Assembly: GCA_928212115.1 (NCBI GenBank)
Contig: CAKMRJ010005745.1
Span: forward strand, 76,584,797 to 76,648,796
From: Lactuca virosa
Taxonomy: Eukaryota; Streptophyta; Magnoliopsida; Asterales; Asteraceae
DNA length: 64,000 nt
Reading direction: 5' to 3'
In this document: piece by piece, positions 12,258-21,629 of the stretch
Layout of the letters: the number at the start of each line of letters is the position of its first letter
Position numbering within the stretch: position 1 is the stretch's first letter
Position numbers and translations under genes: made by a program
Notes under the pieces: model-generated
The model's database searches: none
Seen by the model: the letters and a program-made list of their open reading frames with translations, nothing else
Told to the model about the DNA's origin: nothing

Positions 12258-13720
12258 TAAAACAGGAAGTACCTTATATTCATAAATAAATAGAGTTTTT
12301 TACACTATAATAGTTTTTTACACTATAATATATAACGTAATTATTAACAAAATAATATTTATTCAATAAAATACAATTCACTATTGTTAATGTATGATTA
12401 TAATTGGATTTTTTTCTTTGCATGATTAGAATTGGATTTTTCTTTCTTTATTATATGGATATTGATGCATGATTATTGTTATTAAGGATAACACCATATA
12501 TATTATTAGTATGTGGATCTACGAACGATTGGACCATCTCAATTGCTTATTAACTGACAAATTTATAAACGATAATATTTAAAGACAATAAATGGTTAAG
12601 AAAATCTATATAATTATATTCATACATGAACAAACTTTCTTTCTGTATTTTTAGCTTTATAATTCTATTCATACATAAATAAAACTATATTATACAATTC
12701 TAATCATACATCAATTAAATTATATTTATAAACTAGTAATGCAACTTTCTTCATACATGAACAAATTATATTCATGCATGAGTATAATCTATTTGGTGAA
12801 GTCCTTAGTGGAATGATGTCTGACTATGCTTAGATACATGATCGGATATGTCAAAATCATCGTTCATACATCTGTATAGCTTTGGATTTAACGTCTTTTT
12901 TGTTTATCTGTCAACAATATTTAAATGATTAGTCTACATAATCATTAATGAATAATGCAAATCATCTACAAATTTTAATATAATCATAATTGTATAGAAC
13001 TAAAAATTATAAATGATTAACACTGATAAACTAAAGTCTACTGGTTTATATCCATTTACTAATCATTTACAAATTTCAAACCAATCATCATTGAATACAA
13101 ATGAAAATATAAGTATTACCTTTCTAATATCTTGACTTGGATCCTTTCAATTGCCCAACTTTTGTTATCTCTTTGACTGGACTGTCCTTTCAATATACTA
13201 TCTCCCACACCAGTCAAAATAAGTAAGCAAAAAGATATTGAATTAAGCTATCGAGGTATGAATTAAATTAAATTAAAAGTTATATATTCACCAACAATCC
13301 ATGACCCGATTCAAATCGATTACACTCTCAAGGATTTTTCATCCCCAATAAATCGCAATTTTGGAGATTCGACATATTAGAGAACTATCAAGTTTCTTGT
13401 ATACCGAAATAAACTAATACAAACCAGAGTATATCTTTCTTAAATAAAAGGGTGAAGAATAAAACCTTATTTCCACCATCGATACATCACCATCTTTGAA
13501 CCAGACATAATCGAATCGCTACCCACTTTTTGCTTCAGCCATCGCTAAAAATGACATCGAGATGGAGATTGTGCGATAAATCTTTGAAGCCCTCGATCGG
13601 TTGGAAAATAAGGCATCAGCGATTAGTGAAAACAAAATCGTAGACGAGAAGGAGAGAGCAGGGCGACGAGAAGATGACAACAACGAAATGTGGGTTGTAC
13701 TGAATCCTTAGTCGTAGGTT

Positions 13721-13721
<1 letters not shown>

Positions 13722-13758
<37 letters not shown>
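13722..13758. repeat. (GA)n microsatellite
   Basis: About 18 GA units. Confidence 0.97.
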
Positions 13759-13762
<4 letters not shown>

Positions 13763-13962
13763 AGGAGTAGATCAGGGAAAAGGTTAAACTTGAAATCCCG
13801 TTTATAACCCTACGTATGTTTACAAGTTACATTTTTAGAACATAATTTATAATCTTTGACATAAATGACACTATGATTTTAACCATTGATCTTAAAATTT
13901 GAAAGGTTATGATTTGTTCTCGCATTCTCAACCTTTTAGTCATTCTGAATTTAACTTACCTC

Positions 13963-13971
13963 TATATATAT

Positions 13972-14021
<50 letters not shown>
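13963..14021. repeat. (AT)n microsatellite at the edge of a copia insertion
   Basis: Nearly pure AT dinucleotides directly abutting the copia LTR at 14022. This would hide or erase a target-site duplication. Confidence 0.95.
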
Positions 14022-14022
<1 letters not shown>

Positions 14023-14298
14023 GTTATGAATTAAGCGTAATTAATGTAACTATAAATCAAACCAAACTAGTAAACTTTGATAAGAACTTTAATTGAGAAG
14101 AAAGAATATTAGAGAGAATATGAAAGTTATATCTCTTATAACTTTTGGTGTGTTTCATTCTTTACAATGGAGGGGTATTTATACTATAAATTTTACTAAC
14201 ATATAATTGTAACTAGTTAGAAATGTTGACAAATTTACCATGCACCATTTATTATGTCATCCACCAATTATTTACAACACTACCAATTATTTACAACA
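14022..14298 (-). mobile_element. 3' LTR of the copia element
   Basis: 277 bp, about 98 % identical to 19909-20184. Preceded on the sense strand by the polypurine tract AAGGGGGAG. Confidence 0.93.
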
Positions 14299-14307
14299 CT
14301 CCCCCTT
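14299..14307 (-). promoter_or_regulatory. Polypurine tract
   Basis: Sense-strand AAGGGGGAG abutting the 3' LTR, the primer for plus-strand DNA synthesis in LTR retroelements. Confidence 0.85.
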
Positions 14308-14459
14308 GGATGACATCATTTTAGCGTTCAACTTTGACGTACTGCCTCATTAAAAACCTTGCTAAAGAAAACCCAGTGGGAAAAAAAACTTTAGCGAAGG
14401 GAAAAAGAGTGCAGTGTATAGTTGACTCCCCCTTATTTAGACATCTGTCACATTATATT

Positions 14460-15373
14460 CTATGCACATGTCGCATTCCGATGCCATGGACATGTTTCCT
14501 GAAGATTGCAGTAGGAAGTGCCTTCGTAAAAAGGTCTGCTGCATTGTTACTGGATTGAACATATTTGATTTCAACTTGATGGTTCTTTATAATCTCTTTA
14601 GTGTACTAAAAAAACTTTGGAGGTATATGTTTTGTCCTGTCGCTCTTGATATATCCCTCTTTCATTTGAGTGACACATACTGAGTTATCTTCATAAATTA
14701 AAGTTGGACATATATCCTTTTCAAGTCCACATGAAGTTAAAACTAGTTGTGTCATCGATCTTAACCATGTACATTCTCTACTAGCTTCATTTAGTACAAT
14801 TACTTCAGCATGATTTGAGGATGTGGCAACAAGTGTTTGCTTTTGAGAACGCCAGGAAATTGCAGTACCTCCATTCATGAATACATATCCAGTTTGAGAT
14901 CTAGCTTTATGAGGATCAGACAAATAACCTGCATCTGCATAACCAATCAAGCCTTGTTTTGAATTGTTAGGGTAAAATAACCCTAAATCACTAGTTCCTC
15001 GAAGGTATCGAAAAATATGTTTGATTCCATTCCAATGTCTTTTTGTTGGGGCTGAACTAAATCTTGCTAGCAAGTTTAAAGCGAAAGAAATGTCAGGTCT
15101 AGTACAATTGTTAAGATACATAAGAGCTCCAATTGCATTTAGATATGGTACTTCTGAACCAAGGACTTCTTCATTTTCTTTGCATGGACGAAATGGATCC
15201 TTGTCAATATTTAATGATCTAACAACCATTGGAGTGCTTAAAGGATTTGTATTTTCCATATTGAAACGTTTCAAGACTCTTTCTGTGTAATTTGATTGAT
15301 GCACAAGTATTCCGTAAGGCGTATACTCAATCTGTAAACCAAGACAATATTTGGTTTTTCCAAGATCTTTCAT
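14460..15373 (-). pseudogene. Copia RT C-terminus and RNase H
   Basis: Starts MKDLGKTKYCLGLQI, the usual copia RT thumb sequence, and runs through CTRPDISFALNLL to the RNase H domain: GYADAGYLSDPHKARSQTGY, SSNHAEVIVLNEA (the expected E of AEY is present) and DNSVCVTQ. The open frame stops at 14606, but the next frame continues with NNAADLFTKALPT to about 14463, the normal C-terminal motif, so a frameshift lies near 14606. Confidence 0.92.
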
Positions 15374-16072
15374 TCAAATTCTTTCTTTAAAAGTTCAATC
15401 AATTCAAGGATTTCTTTATTCGTTCCAATGATGTTTAGATCATCAACATAGACTGCTATGATCACATATCTAGATGTTGTTCTCTTAATAAATACATATG
15501 GACAAATAGTGTTATTTTTATAACCTTTACTTGTCAAATAATCGCTTAAACGATTGTACCACATGTGCCCAGATTGCTGTAACCCATACAAAGATCTTTT
15601 TAATTTTATAGAATACATTTCTTTGGGTTTTGCACTTAACGCTTCAGGCATTTTAAATCCTTCAGGGATTTTCATATAGATATCACTATCAACTAATCCA
15701 TACAAGTAAGCTGTAACAACATCCATAAGACGCATCTCTAAATTTTTAGATACTGCCAAGCTGATTAAATATCTGAAAGTGGTTGCATCCATTACCGGTG
15801 AATAAGTTTCTTCATAATCAATTCCAGGTCATTGAGATAAACCTTGAGCAACAAGCCTGGCCTTGTATCTTACAATTTCGTCTTTCTCATTTCTTTTTCG
15901 TACGAAGATCCATCTATATCCTAATGGTTTCACAACTTCAGGTGTGAGGATAATGTTCCCAAAACCTTTCTCTTGTTAAGAGAATTTAATTCAACTTGCA
16001 TAGCTTCCTTCCATTTAGCCCAATCATTTCTTCTTTGACATTCAATGACAGATTGTGGTTCGGGATCATCAT
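15370..16072 (-). pseudogene. Copia reverse transcriptase, frameshifted
   Basis: Begins about 16040 with the conserved AKWKEAMQ-type region (unopened frame) and continues as RYKARLVAQGLSQ near 15850, then a stop where the family has a residue before PGIDYEETYSP. The open part 15370-15792 covers MDVVTAYLYGLVDSDIYMK, SLYGLQQSG and the catalytic AVYVDDLNIIG. A frameshift near 15371 separates it from RNase H. YVDD is intact. Confidence 0.92.
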
Positions 16073-16232
16073 TCATAATATCACATGCAACTGAATAAGA
16101 AATATTGCACCTATATTGTCAGTTTCATTTTGGTCACATATTCTATTTGTCTGACCATAATTTAATGCATCATCCTCCTTTCCTGGGGAATTTAAATAAT
16201 TCGTGCTTCTCCAGGAACACTTTCCTCGTGAT

Positions 16233-17679
16233 CTAGTGCATTTTCTGCTCCTCTTGAGTGACTTTATCATCAGATTGTCCATGTGGAATGTCAATTCGAG
16301 CTGGAACATTGACAGCTGGTATATATGATTCAGTCACCCTTTTTGTGTCAGTAAATGCATCAGGTAATTGATTTGCCATTTCTTGGAAATGCATTATCTT
16401 TTGAACTTCCATGTCACATTGCTTTGTGCGAGGGTCAAGATATGATAAAGTAGGCTCATGCCATGACACATCCTTTTCCAGAATCTTCTTTTCTCCACCT
16501 AATGATGGGAAATTTGCCTCATCAAATTGACAATCTGCTAGGCGTGCTGTGAAAACATCACCTGTTAATGGTTCAAGATATCTTATAATAGAGACTGACT
16601 CATAACCAACATATATTCCCAACCTTCTTTGAGGACCCATTTTTGTCCGTTGAGGGGTGCAATAGGGACATATACTGCACACCCAAAAATTCTCAAATGG
16701 GATATATTTGGCTCTTGACCGAAAGCAAGTTGTAGTGGAGAATATACATGATATGAACTTGGTCTCATGCGTATCAATGATGCAGCATGTAAGATTGCAT
16801 GGCCCCAAACAGAAACAGGAAGTTTGGTCCTCATTATCAATGGTCTAGCTATTAGCTGGAGACGTTTAATCAGTGATTCAGCTAAACCATTTTGTGTGTG
16901 TACATGAGCAACTGGATGCTCAACAACAATTCCTACAGACATACAATAATTATTAAATGCTTGTGAAGTAAATTCACCAGCATTATCAAGTCTCACTCTT
17001 TTGATAGTATAATCAGGGAAATGTGCCCTTAATTTAATAATTTGGGCAAGAAACTTTGCAAATGCCATATTACGAGTTGATAATAGGCAACATGAGACCA
17101 TTTGCTGGATGCATCTATTAAGACCATAAAGTATCTAAATGGTCCAGATGGTGGGTGAATCGGTCCACATATATCACCTTGAATTCTTTCTAGAAATCTA
17201 GGTGACTCCCTTTCAACTTTCATTGGAGAATGTTTTATAATTAACTTTCCAAGGGAACAAGATGTACATGGTTTTATGCTATTGGATTGAGGGAACTTTT
17301 GGTCCTTCAATGGATGCCCGTGTGTATTCTCAATTATCCTTCGCATCATTGTTAATCCTGGGTGGCCCAGCCTATCATGCCATAAACTGAATGTCCCAGG
17401 ATCACAATGTTTTCCTTCTACTACCATATTTGATTCAATCATATGTATATATGTATAATGCATACCAGAATCAAGTGTTGGTAGTTTTTCAAGCACATGG
17501 TTTTTGTCTATAATATACATATATTTCTTATTTTCAATGGTCACAATTTTTGTGTCATAACCTTTGAAATATATGTCATTGAAACTTAATAAGTTTCTAT
17601 TAGACTTTGGAGAAAATAAGGCATTTTCTATATAAAAGCTTGTACCATTTGGTAATATAAAGTGGGCTTTCCCGGTTCC
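16233..17679 (-). pseudogene. Copia integrase, frameshifted
   Basis: Gag-pre-integrase and integrase on the minus strand. The HHCC-type N terminus reads SLWHDRLGHPG...CTSCSLGK (about 17250-17410). The DDE core has its first Asp in IQGDICGP (about 17175), the second in RVRLDNAGEF (about 16990) and Glu in HTQNGLAESLIKR (about 16880). All three catalytic residues are therefore present. Frame changes occur near 17095 and near 16640, where the GYESVSIIRYLEPLTGD C-terminal part begins, and again near 16240. It inserts element cDNA into chromosomes when intact. Confidence 0.92.
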
Positions 17680-17889
17680 CTATATCAAGTCTGCAGGACC
17701 TGATATTATATGTATGACTGTTTTTGTTGGTACTAATTCTGAAAAATATTTCTTTGATTTCAGAATAGTATGTGTACTACCACTATCTGCTATACAAAGA
17801 TCTCCAATCTTTTCTTGGTGTTGTGCTCCAGTTGGACTCATATTAAACTTCACATATAAAAGGAATAATAAGTGAATAAACATAATCAT
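17680..17889 (-). pseudogene. Copia protease fragment
   Basis: Minus-strand frame with the aspartic protease active site IADSGSTHTIL, which cleaves the polyprotein in intact elements. The frame is closed upstream by TGA at 17911-17913, separating it from gag, and downstream by an in-frame TAG at 17680-17682. Beyond that TAG the same frame continues into the integrase part. Confidence 0.88.
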
Positions 17890-17989
17890 AATTATTATTA
17901 AAAAGAAAGTTCATTTATTGTAGGAAAGACATTACATGAAAAACAAACGAAGGAAAAACAGTTTTACTAGAACAATAATAGATTTTTTT

Positions 17990-19051
17990 TTAGTTTATGT
18001 CTTCCATGCCATTGCAGAAATCAACAACATTTAGCGGAGTGAATTCAACATTATCAATGAGGTTTGCTTCTTTTCCTTTTCCTTTAATGGACTCTTGATA
18101 AAGTTGACAAAGATGTGCAGGTGTGCGACAGGTCCTTGACCAATGGCCTGTGCTACCACATCTATAACATGAACCATCAGATTTTTGTGATGTCCCAGTG
18201 TCATGCCTTGCCACTTTGGCCTTATCTTGTGTGTGGACATTGTTTCTTTGTGAATATTGGTAATTATTTCTTTTCTGGCCACGACCTCGATTATTACCTT
18301 GTCCACGACCAGAATTATGGTTCTGATTATGGTTTTGGTTTCGATTAAAATAGCCACGGCCTCGCCCTCGACCACGACCTCGCCCTCGTCCACGTGTATT
18401 GTTTCGATGACCATCAATATTTGTAGCATTTACTTCAGGAAGTGCTATTGATCCCATTGGACGAGATTCATGGTTTTTCATTAAGAGTTCATTGTTTTGC
18501 TCTGCAACGAGCAGACATGCATTCAGTTCAGAATATCTTGTGAACTTTTGCATCCGATATTGTTGCATCAAGGTAATGTTTGTTGCATGAAATGTTGAGT
18601 AAGTTTTCTCCAACATATCTTCATCAGTAACCTCTTGTCCATAATACTTGAGTTGTGAACATATTCTGAACAAAGCTGAGTTGTATTCATTTACTTTCTT
18701 GAAGTCTTGAAACCTTAGTGTTCTCCATTCATCTCTAGCATTTGGAAGTATAACTTCCTTTTGATGATCAAATCTTTCTTTCAAAAGATTCCAGAGAATA
18801 CTTGGATCAGTAACATCAAGATATTCAAATCTCAACATTTCATCAATATGCTTACGAAGGAAAACTTGTGCTTTTGCTTTGTCTTGTACCAAGCAATTAT
18901 TAAATTCATATATAGTATTTGAGATACCCATGGATTCAAGATGCATTTTTACATCTATCATCCATGACACATAGTTTTTCCCACTAACTTCAAGTGCTGC
19001 AAACTCGAGCTTTGCAATGTTGGACATAATGTAACTATAAATTTTAAACAA
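17990..19051 (-). CDS. gag: Copia gag polyprotein (capsid and nucleocapsid)
   Basis: Uninterrupted 353-residue frame. The natural start is probably the second Met (residue 9, MSNIAKLEFAALEVSGKNY), the usual opening of this copia family. Residues about 15-200 form the UBN2/capsid-like domain (WMIDVKMHLESMG, FKKVNEYNSALFRICSQL). Residues about 218-240 are an RG-rich RNA-binding stretch. An intact CCHC knuckle, CYRCGSTGHWSRTC, lies at 295-308. The protein assembles the virus-like particle and packages element RNA. It ends in a stop and pol starts in another frame about 100 bp on. In many copia elements gag and pol are one frame, so this is either a frameshift lesion or a family feature. Gag could still be produced. 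Confidence 0.93.
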   Translation of the reverse strand: MFKIYSYIMSNIAKLEFAALEVSGKNYVSWMIDVKMHLESMGISNTIYEFNNCLVQDKAKAQVFLRKHIDEMLRFEYLDVTDPSILWNLLKERFDHQKEVILPNARDEWRTLRFQDFKKVNEYNSALFRICSQLKYYGQEVTDEDMLEKTYSTFHATNITLMQQYRMQKFTRYSELNACLLVAEQNNELLMKNHESRPMGSIALPEVNATNIDGHRNNTRGRGRGRGRGRGRGYFNRNQNHNQNHNSGRGQGNNRGRGQKRNNYQYSQRNNVHTQDKAKVARHDTGTSQKSDGSCYRCGSTGHWSRTCRTPAHLCQLYQESIKGKGKEANLIDNVEFTPLNVVDFCNGMEDIN

Positions 19052-19890
19052 AATAAAAATTAAAATTAAAATCCATTTATTTCAATAAATATTACACAAA
19101 AAGAAGCGGTAAAGCTAACATTGCATACAAGCCTAAAAGTAGATGAAATTCCATATTATCTTCGATGTTAAGGATTGGGATGAAAAGTAACATGACTATT
19201 ATAGTCATGATTATCACAAAAGGATGAATCATCTTGAAGCTTGATTTCTTGAAATTGATTTATTTGATAGAAGAGAGAAATATTTGTTGTGGGTAAAATA
19301 AGCAGGGTAAAGATGTTTATTTATGGTAAAAAAATATAGCCGTTGTTTTGCTGTTTATAACCGTTGCATATATATTCTCGTTGTGTATATATGTATATGT
19401 ATTTTATAAATCATAGAATAAGACTTATAACTAATACATAACTTTACTAATTAGAAACATAAATAAATATTAGTAAATGTTTAAATAAAATTATGAAAAG
19501 TATCTAAAATATAAATAAACATTGACATGTATAAATAAATATAATTTAAATGTTAGTATGCACAAATAAAAGTTAGTAGCATAATATAAATGTTAGTATG
19601 CATAAATAAAAGTTAGTTGCATAATGTAAATGTTAGTTTGCATAAATAAAAATTAGTTGCATAATGTAAATGTTAGTATAAAATTAGAATACATAAAGAA
19701 ATGTTAGTATAAGAAATAAAAATTGTTAATAGTCCATAATGTCCATAATGTATAAGTTTCATTAATTCATTAGTATTATTATTATTTTACTATGATTGAA
19801 GTTTTTATAATTAATAGTGTTTTTAATAAGTAATACATACCTTGATTAAGATAGATGTGATTTTCCAGTTGTTTAATAACCTTGATTAGA

Positions 19891-19908
19891 GCTTTCGTGC
19901 TGATAACG
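19891..19908 (-). promoter_or_regulatory. Primer-binding site, not the usual Met type
   Basis: Directly after the 5' LTR the sense strand reads CGTTATCAGCACGAAAGC. This is not TGGTATCAGAGC (initiator Met 3' end). Its complement TCGTGCTGATAACG agrees at 13 of 14 bases with the anticodon arm of plant tRNA-Ile(AAU) as I remember it. The one difference is at wobble position 34, where inosine would pair with the PBS cytosine. This suggests priming by a cleaved 5' tRNA half. Confidence 0.55.
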
Positions 19909-20184
19909 TGTTATGAATTAAGCGTAATTAATGTAACTATAAATCAAACCAACTAGTAAACTTTGATAAGAACTTTAATTGAGAAGAAGAATATTTAGAG
20001 AGAATATGAAAGTTATATCTCTTATAACTTTTGGTGTGTTTCATTCTTTACAATGAAGGGGTATTTATACTACAAATTTTACTAACATATAATTGTAACT
20101 AGTTAGAAATGTTGACAAATTTACCATGCACCAATTATTATGTCATCCACCAATTATTTACAACACCACCAATTATTTACAACA
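19909..20184 (-). mobile_element. 5' LTR of the copia element
   Basis: 276 bp. Sense strand (minus) carries a TATA box, GTATAAATAC, at 20061-20070, followed by the short leader. Directly precedes the primer site. Compare 14022-14298. Confidence 0.93.
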
Positions 20185-20214
20185 AGAAAACTATTATTTC
20201 TATGAAGGCAATGT

Positions 20215-20575
20215 CAGTGGTAGTTTCCACCCACGTTTTCTACATTTTACTTTCTAAAGTGACAATTTTTACCCCTACATTTTTTTAAAATGACACTTTC
20301 TACTTCTATATTTCTAAAGTGATGGTTTTTCACCCATATACTTTTATACTGTATAAATTAAAAAGTTTTTACCCTTATATTTTTTAAAATAGTTTGTAAA
20401 AGGATATTTTATACCCTTACATTTCCTAAAGTGATAGTTTTCATCCCTATACTTTGTAAAATGACATTTTTCACCTCTACTTTTTAAAATAACACTTTCA
20501 CCACCTTCACTTTGAACTTTGTAAAATGTCATTTTCACCCCATTATTTCCTTCACTTTCATGTTTATCACCCATT
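20215..20575. repeat. Degenerate minisatellite (about 36-44 bp unit)
   Basis: Repeated pattern of TAAAGTGAC/TAAAATGACA, a T-rich stretch, then CACCC(C)TATACTT, at least eight imperfect copies. Confidence 0.75.
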
Positions 20576-20819
20576 GTATACATAATTTGATTATCCTTAA
20601 TAACTTTCGTTCGTTAATTTTGACAAAAACTAATTTTTTGCATGCTTATTTTAACGTATGTGTAATTATGAATTCAAGGTGGTCATCGTTTCAGTTTAAA
20701 TTTATAGCTATCGTTTGTTAAATTTTAAACAAAACTTAATTGTTTTTTATGTAAGTGAGGTATAAATTCAAGTTTGGCAACGTTTTGACATCATTTTTCC
20801 CCGTTTTCTGCTTATATTT

Positions 20820-21420
20820 ATGCATGCTTCCTATGTATAAGTCAGGTTGTATATAATATCATTTTGATAATTTGAACTTACGTTCATTACCTTAAAAAAA
20901 TAATTACCCACTTATTTTTTATGTAAGTGCTTGTATAAGATGAGGTTTTTTACGATTCTAGGTAAATTGTGTGTACATTTTCGTGCTTATGTTATGTACA
21001 TTTCCTACGTATGAGTTTAGTAACATATAATACGTTTTATCAATGATACTAACTTTGTATAGTTATCTACCAACAAACACAACAGTAATTTATGTGCTTA
21101 TTTTTATGTATGTCTTGGTACAAATTCAAGGTACTCAACATTTCGACGTATATTTAGAACTTTTGTTAGTTATTTTTTTTAAAAAAAAACTCTTACTTGT
21201 TTCTACGTATGAGTCGGGTCACATATAATATGATTTTTATTATTTGGACTTCTATTCGTTAACTTAAAAATAATCTTACATATTTTTATGTACGTTTTTG
21301 TATAAATCCGAGTTTCTTAACGTTTCGATATAAAATTTGTGTATGTTCTCCTGCTTATTTTTATGTACACTTCCTATGCATAAATTTGGTCATAGATAAT
21401 ACATTTTATACGTATGACAT
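20820..21420. repeat. Degenerate long tandem repeat, unit roughly 165-200 bp
   Basis: The phrase TTCCTACGTATGAGT...ACATATAATA recurs in altered form near 20827, 20997, 21199 and 21365. Words such as GTGCTTATTTTTATGTA and AACGTTTCGA also recur. No coding. It could be a decayed satellite or an expanded part of an element. Confidence 0.6.
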
Positions 21421-21629
21421 TGTATATTTATCTACCAACAAATTCAAGATTACCTAACTTTTATCAATATAATCATCAAAAATCAACTTACAAAACATAT
21501 TGGCAACATCACAACGCACGACAAGGAAGCTACTAGTTGATAATTATGTTTCGACTATGTTATTATTTAGTATATACATATACTAAAAGTTGATATAAGT
21601 ATTTTTGAATTGTAATTGTAATTCTATAA

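Larger units (their letters stand above)
12258..14021. other. AT-rich spacer without recognised gene
   Basis: Sequence begins exactly where copies A and B stop matching. It is strongly AT-rich with many short ATACAT/CATACAT words and no supported reading frame. A less AT-rich part at 13470-13710 ends in a GA microsatellite. It may be the left end of the duplicated unit. Confidence 0.5.
14022..20184 (-). mobile_element. Complete Ty1/copia retrotransposon, young, coding region broken
   Basis: 6.16-kb minus-strand element with two 276-277-bp LTRs (TGTTGT..ATAACA on the sense strand), primer site 19891-19908, polypurine tract 14299-14307, and genes in copia order: gag, protease, integrase, RT, RNase H. 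By eye the LTRs differ by about 4 substitutions and 3 one-base indels (about 98 % identity), so insertion is recent. The pol frame nevertheless has one in-frame TAG and several frameshifts, so it moved with helper proteins or decayed quickly. No 5-bp TSD is visible: the left flank is an AT microsatellite and the right flank reads AGAAA. Confidence 0.95.

Noticed and set aside
18031..18451. Alternative open frames inside copia gag
   Set aside because: Shadows of the RG-rich coding repeat in other frames.
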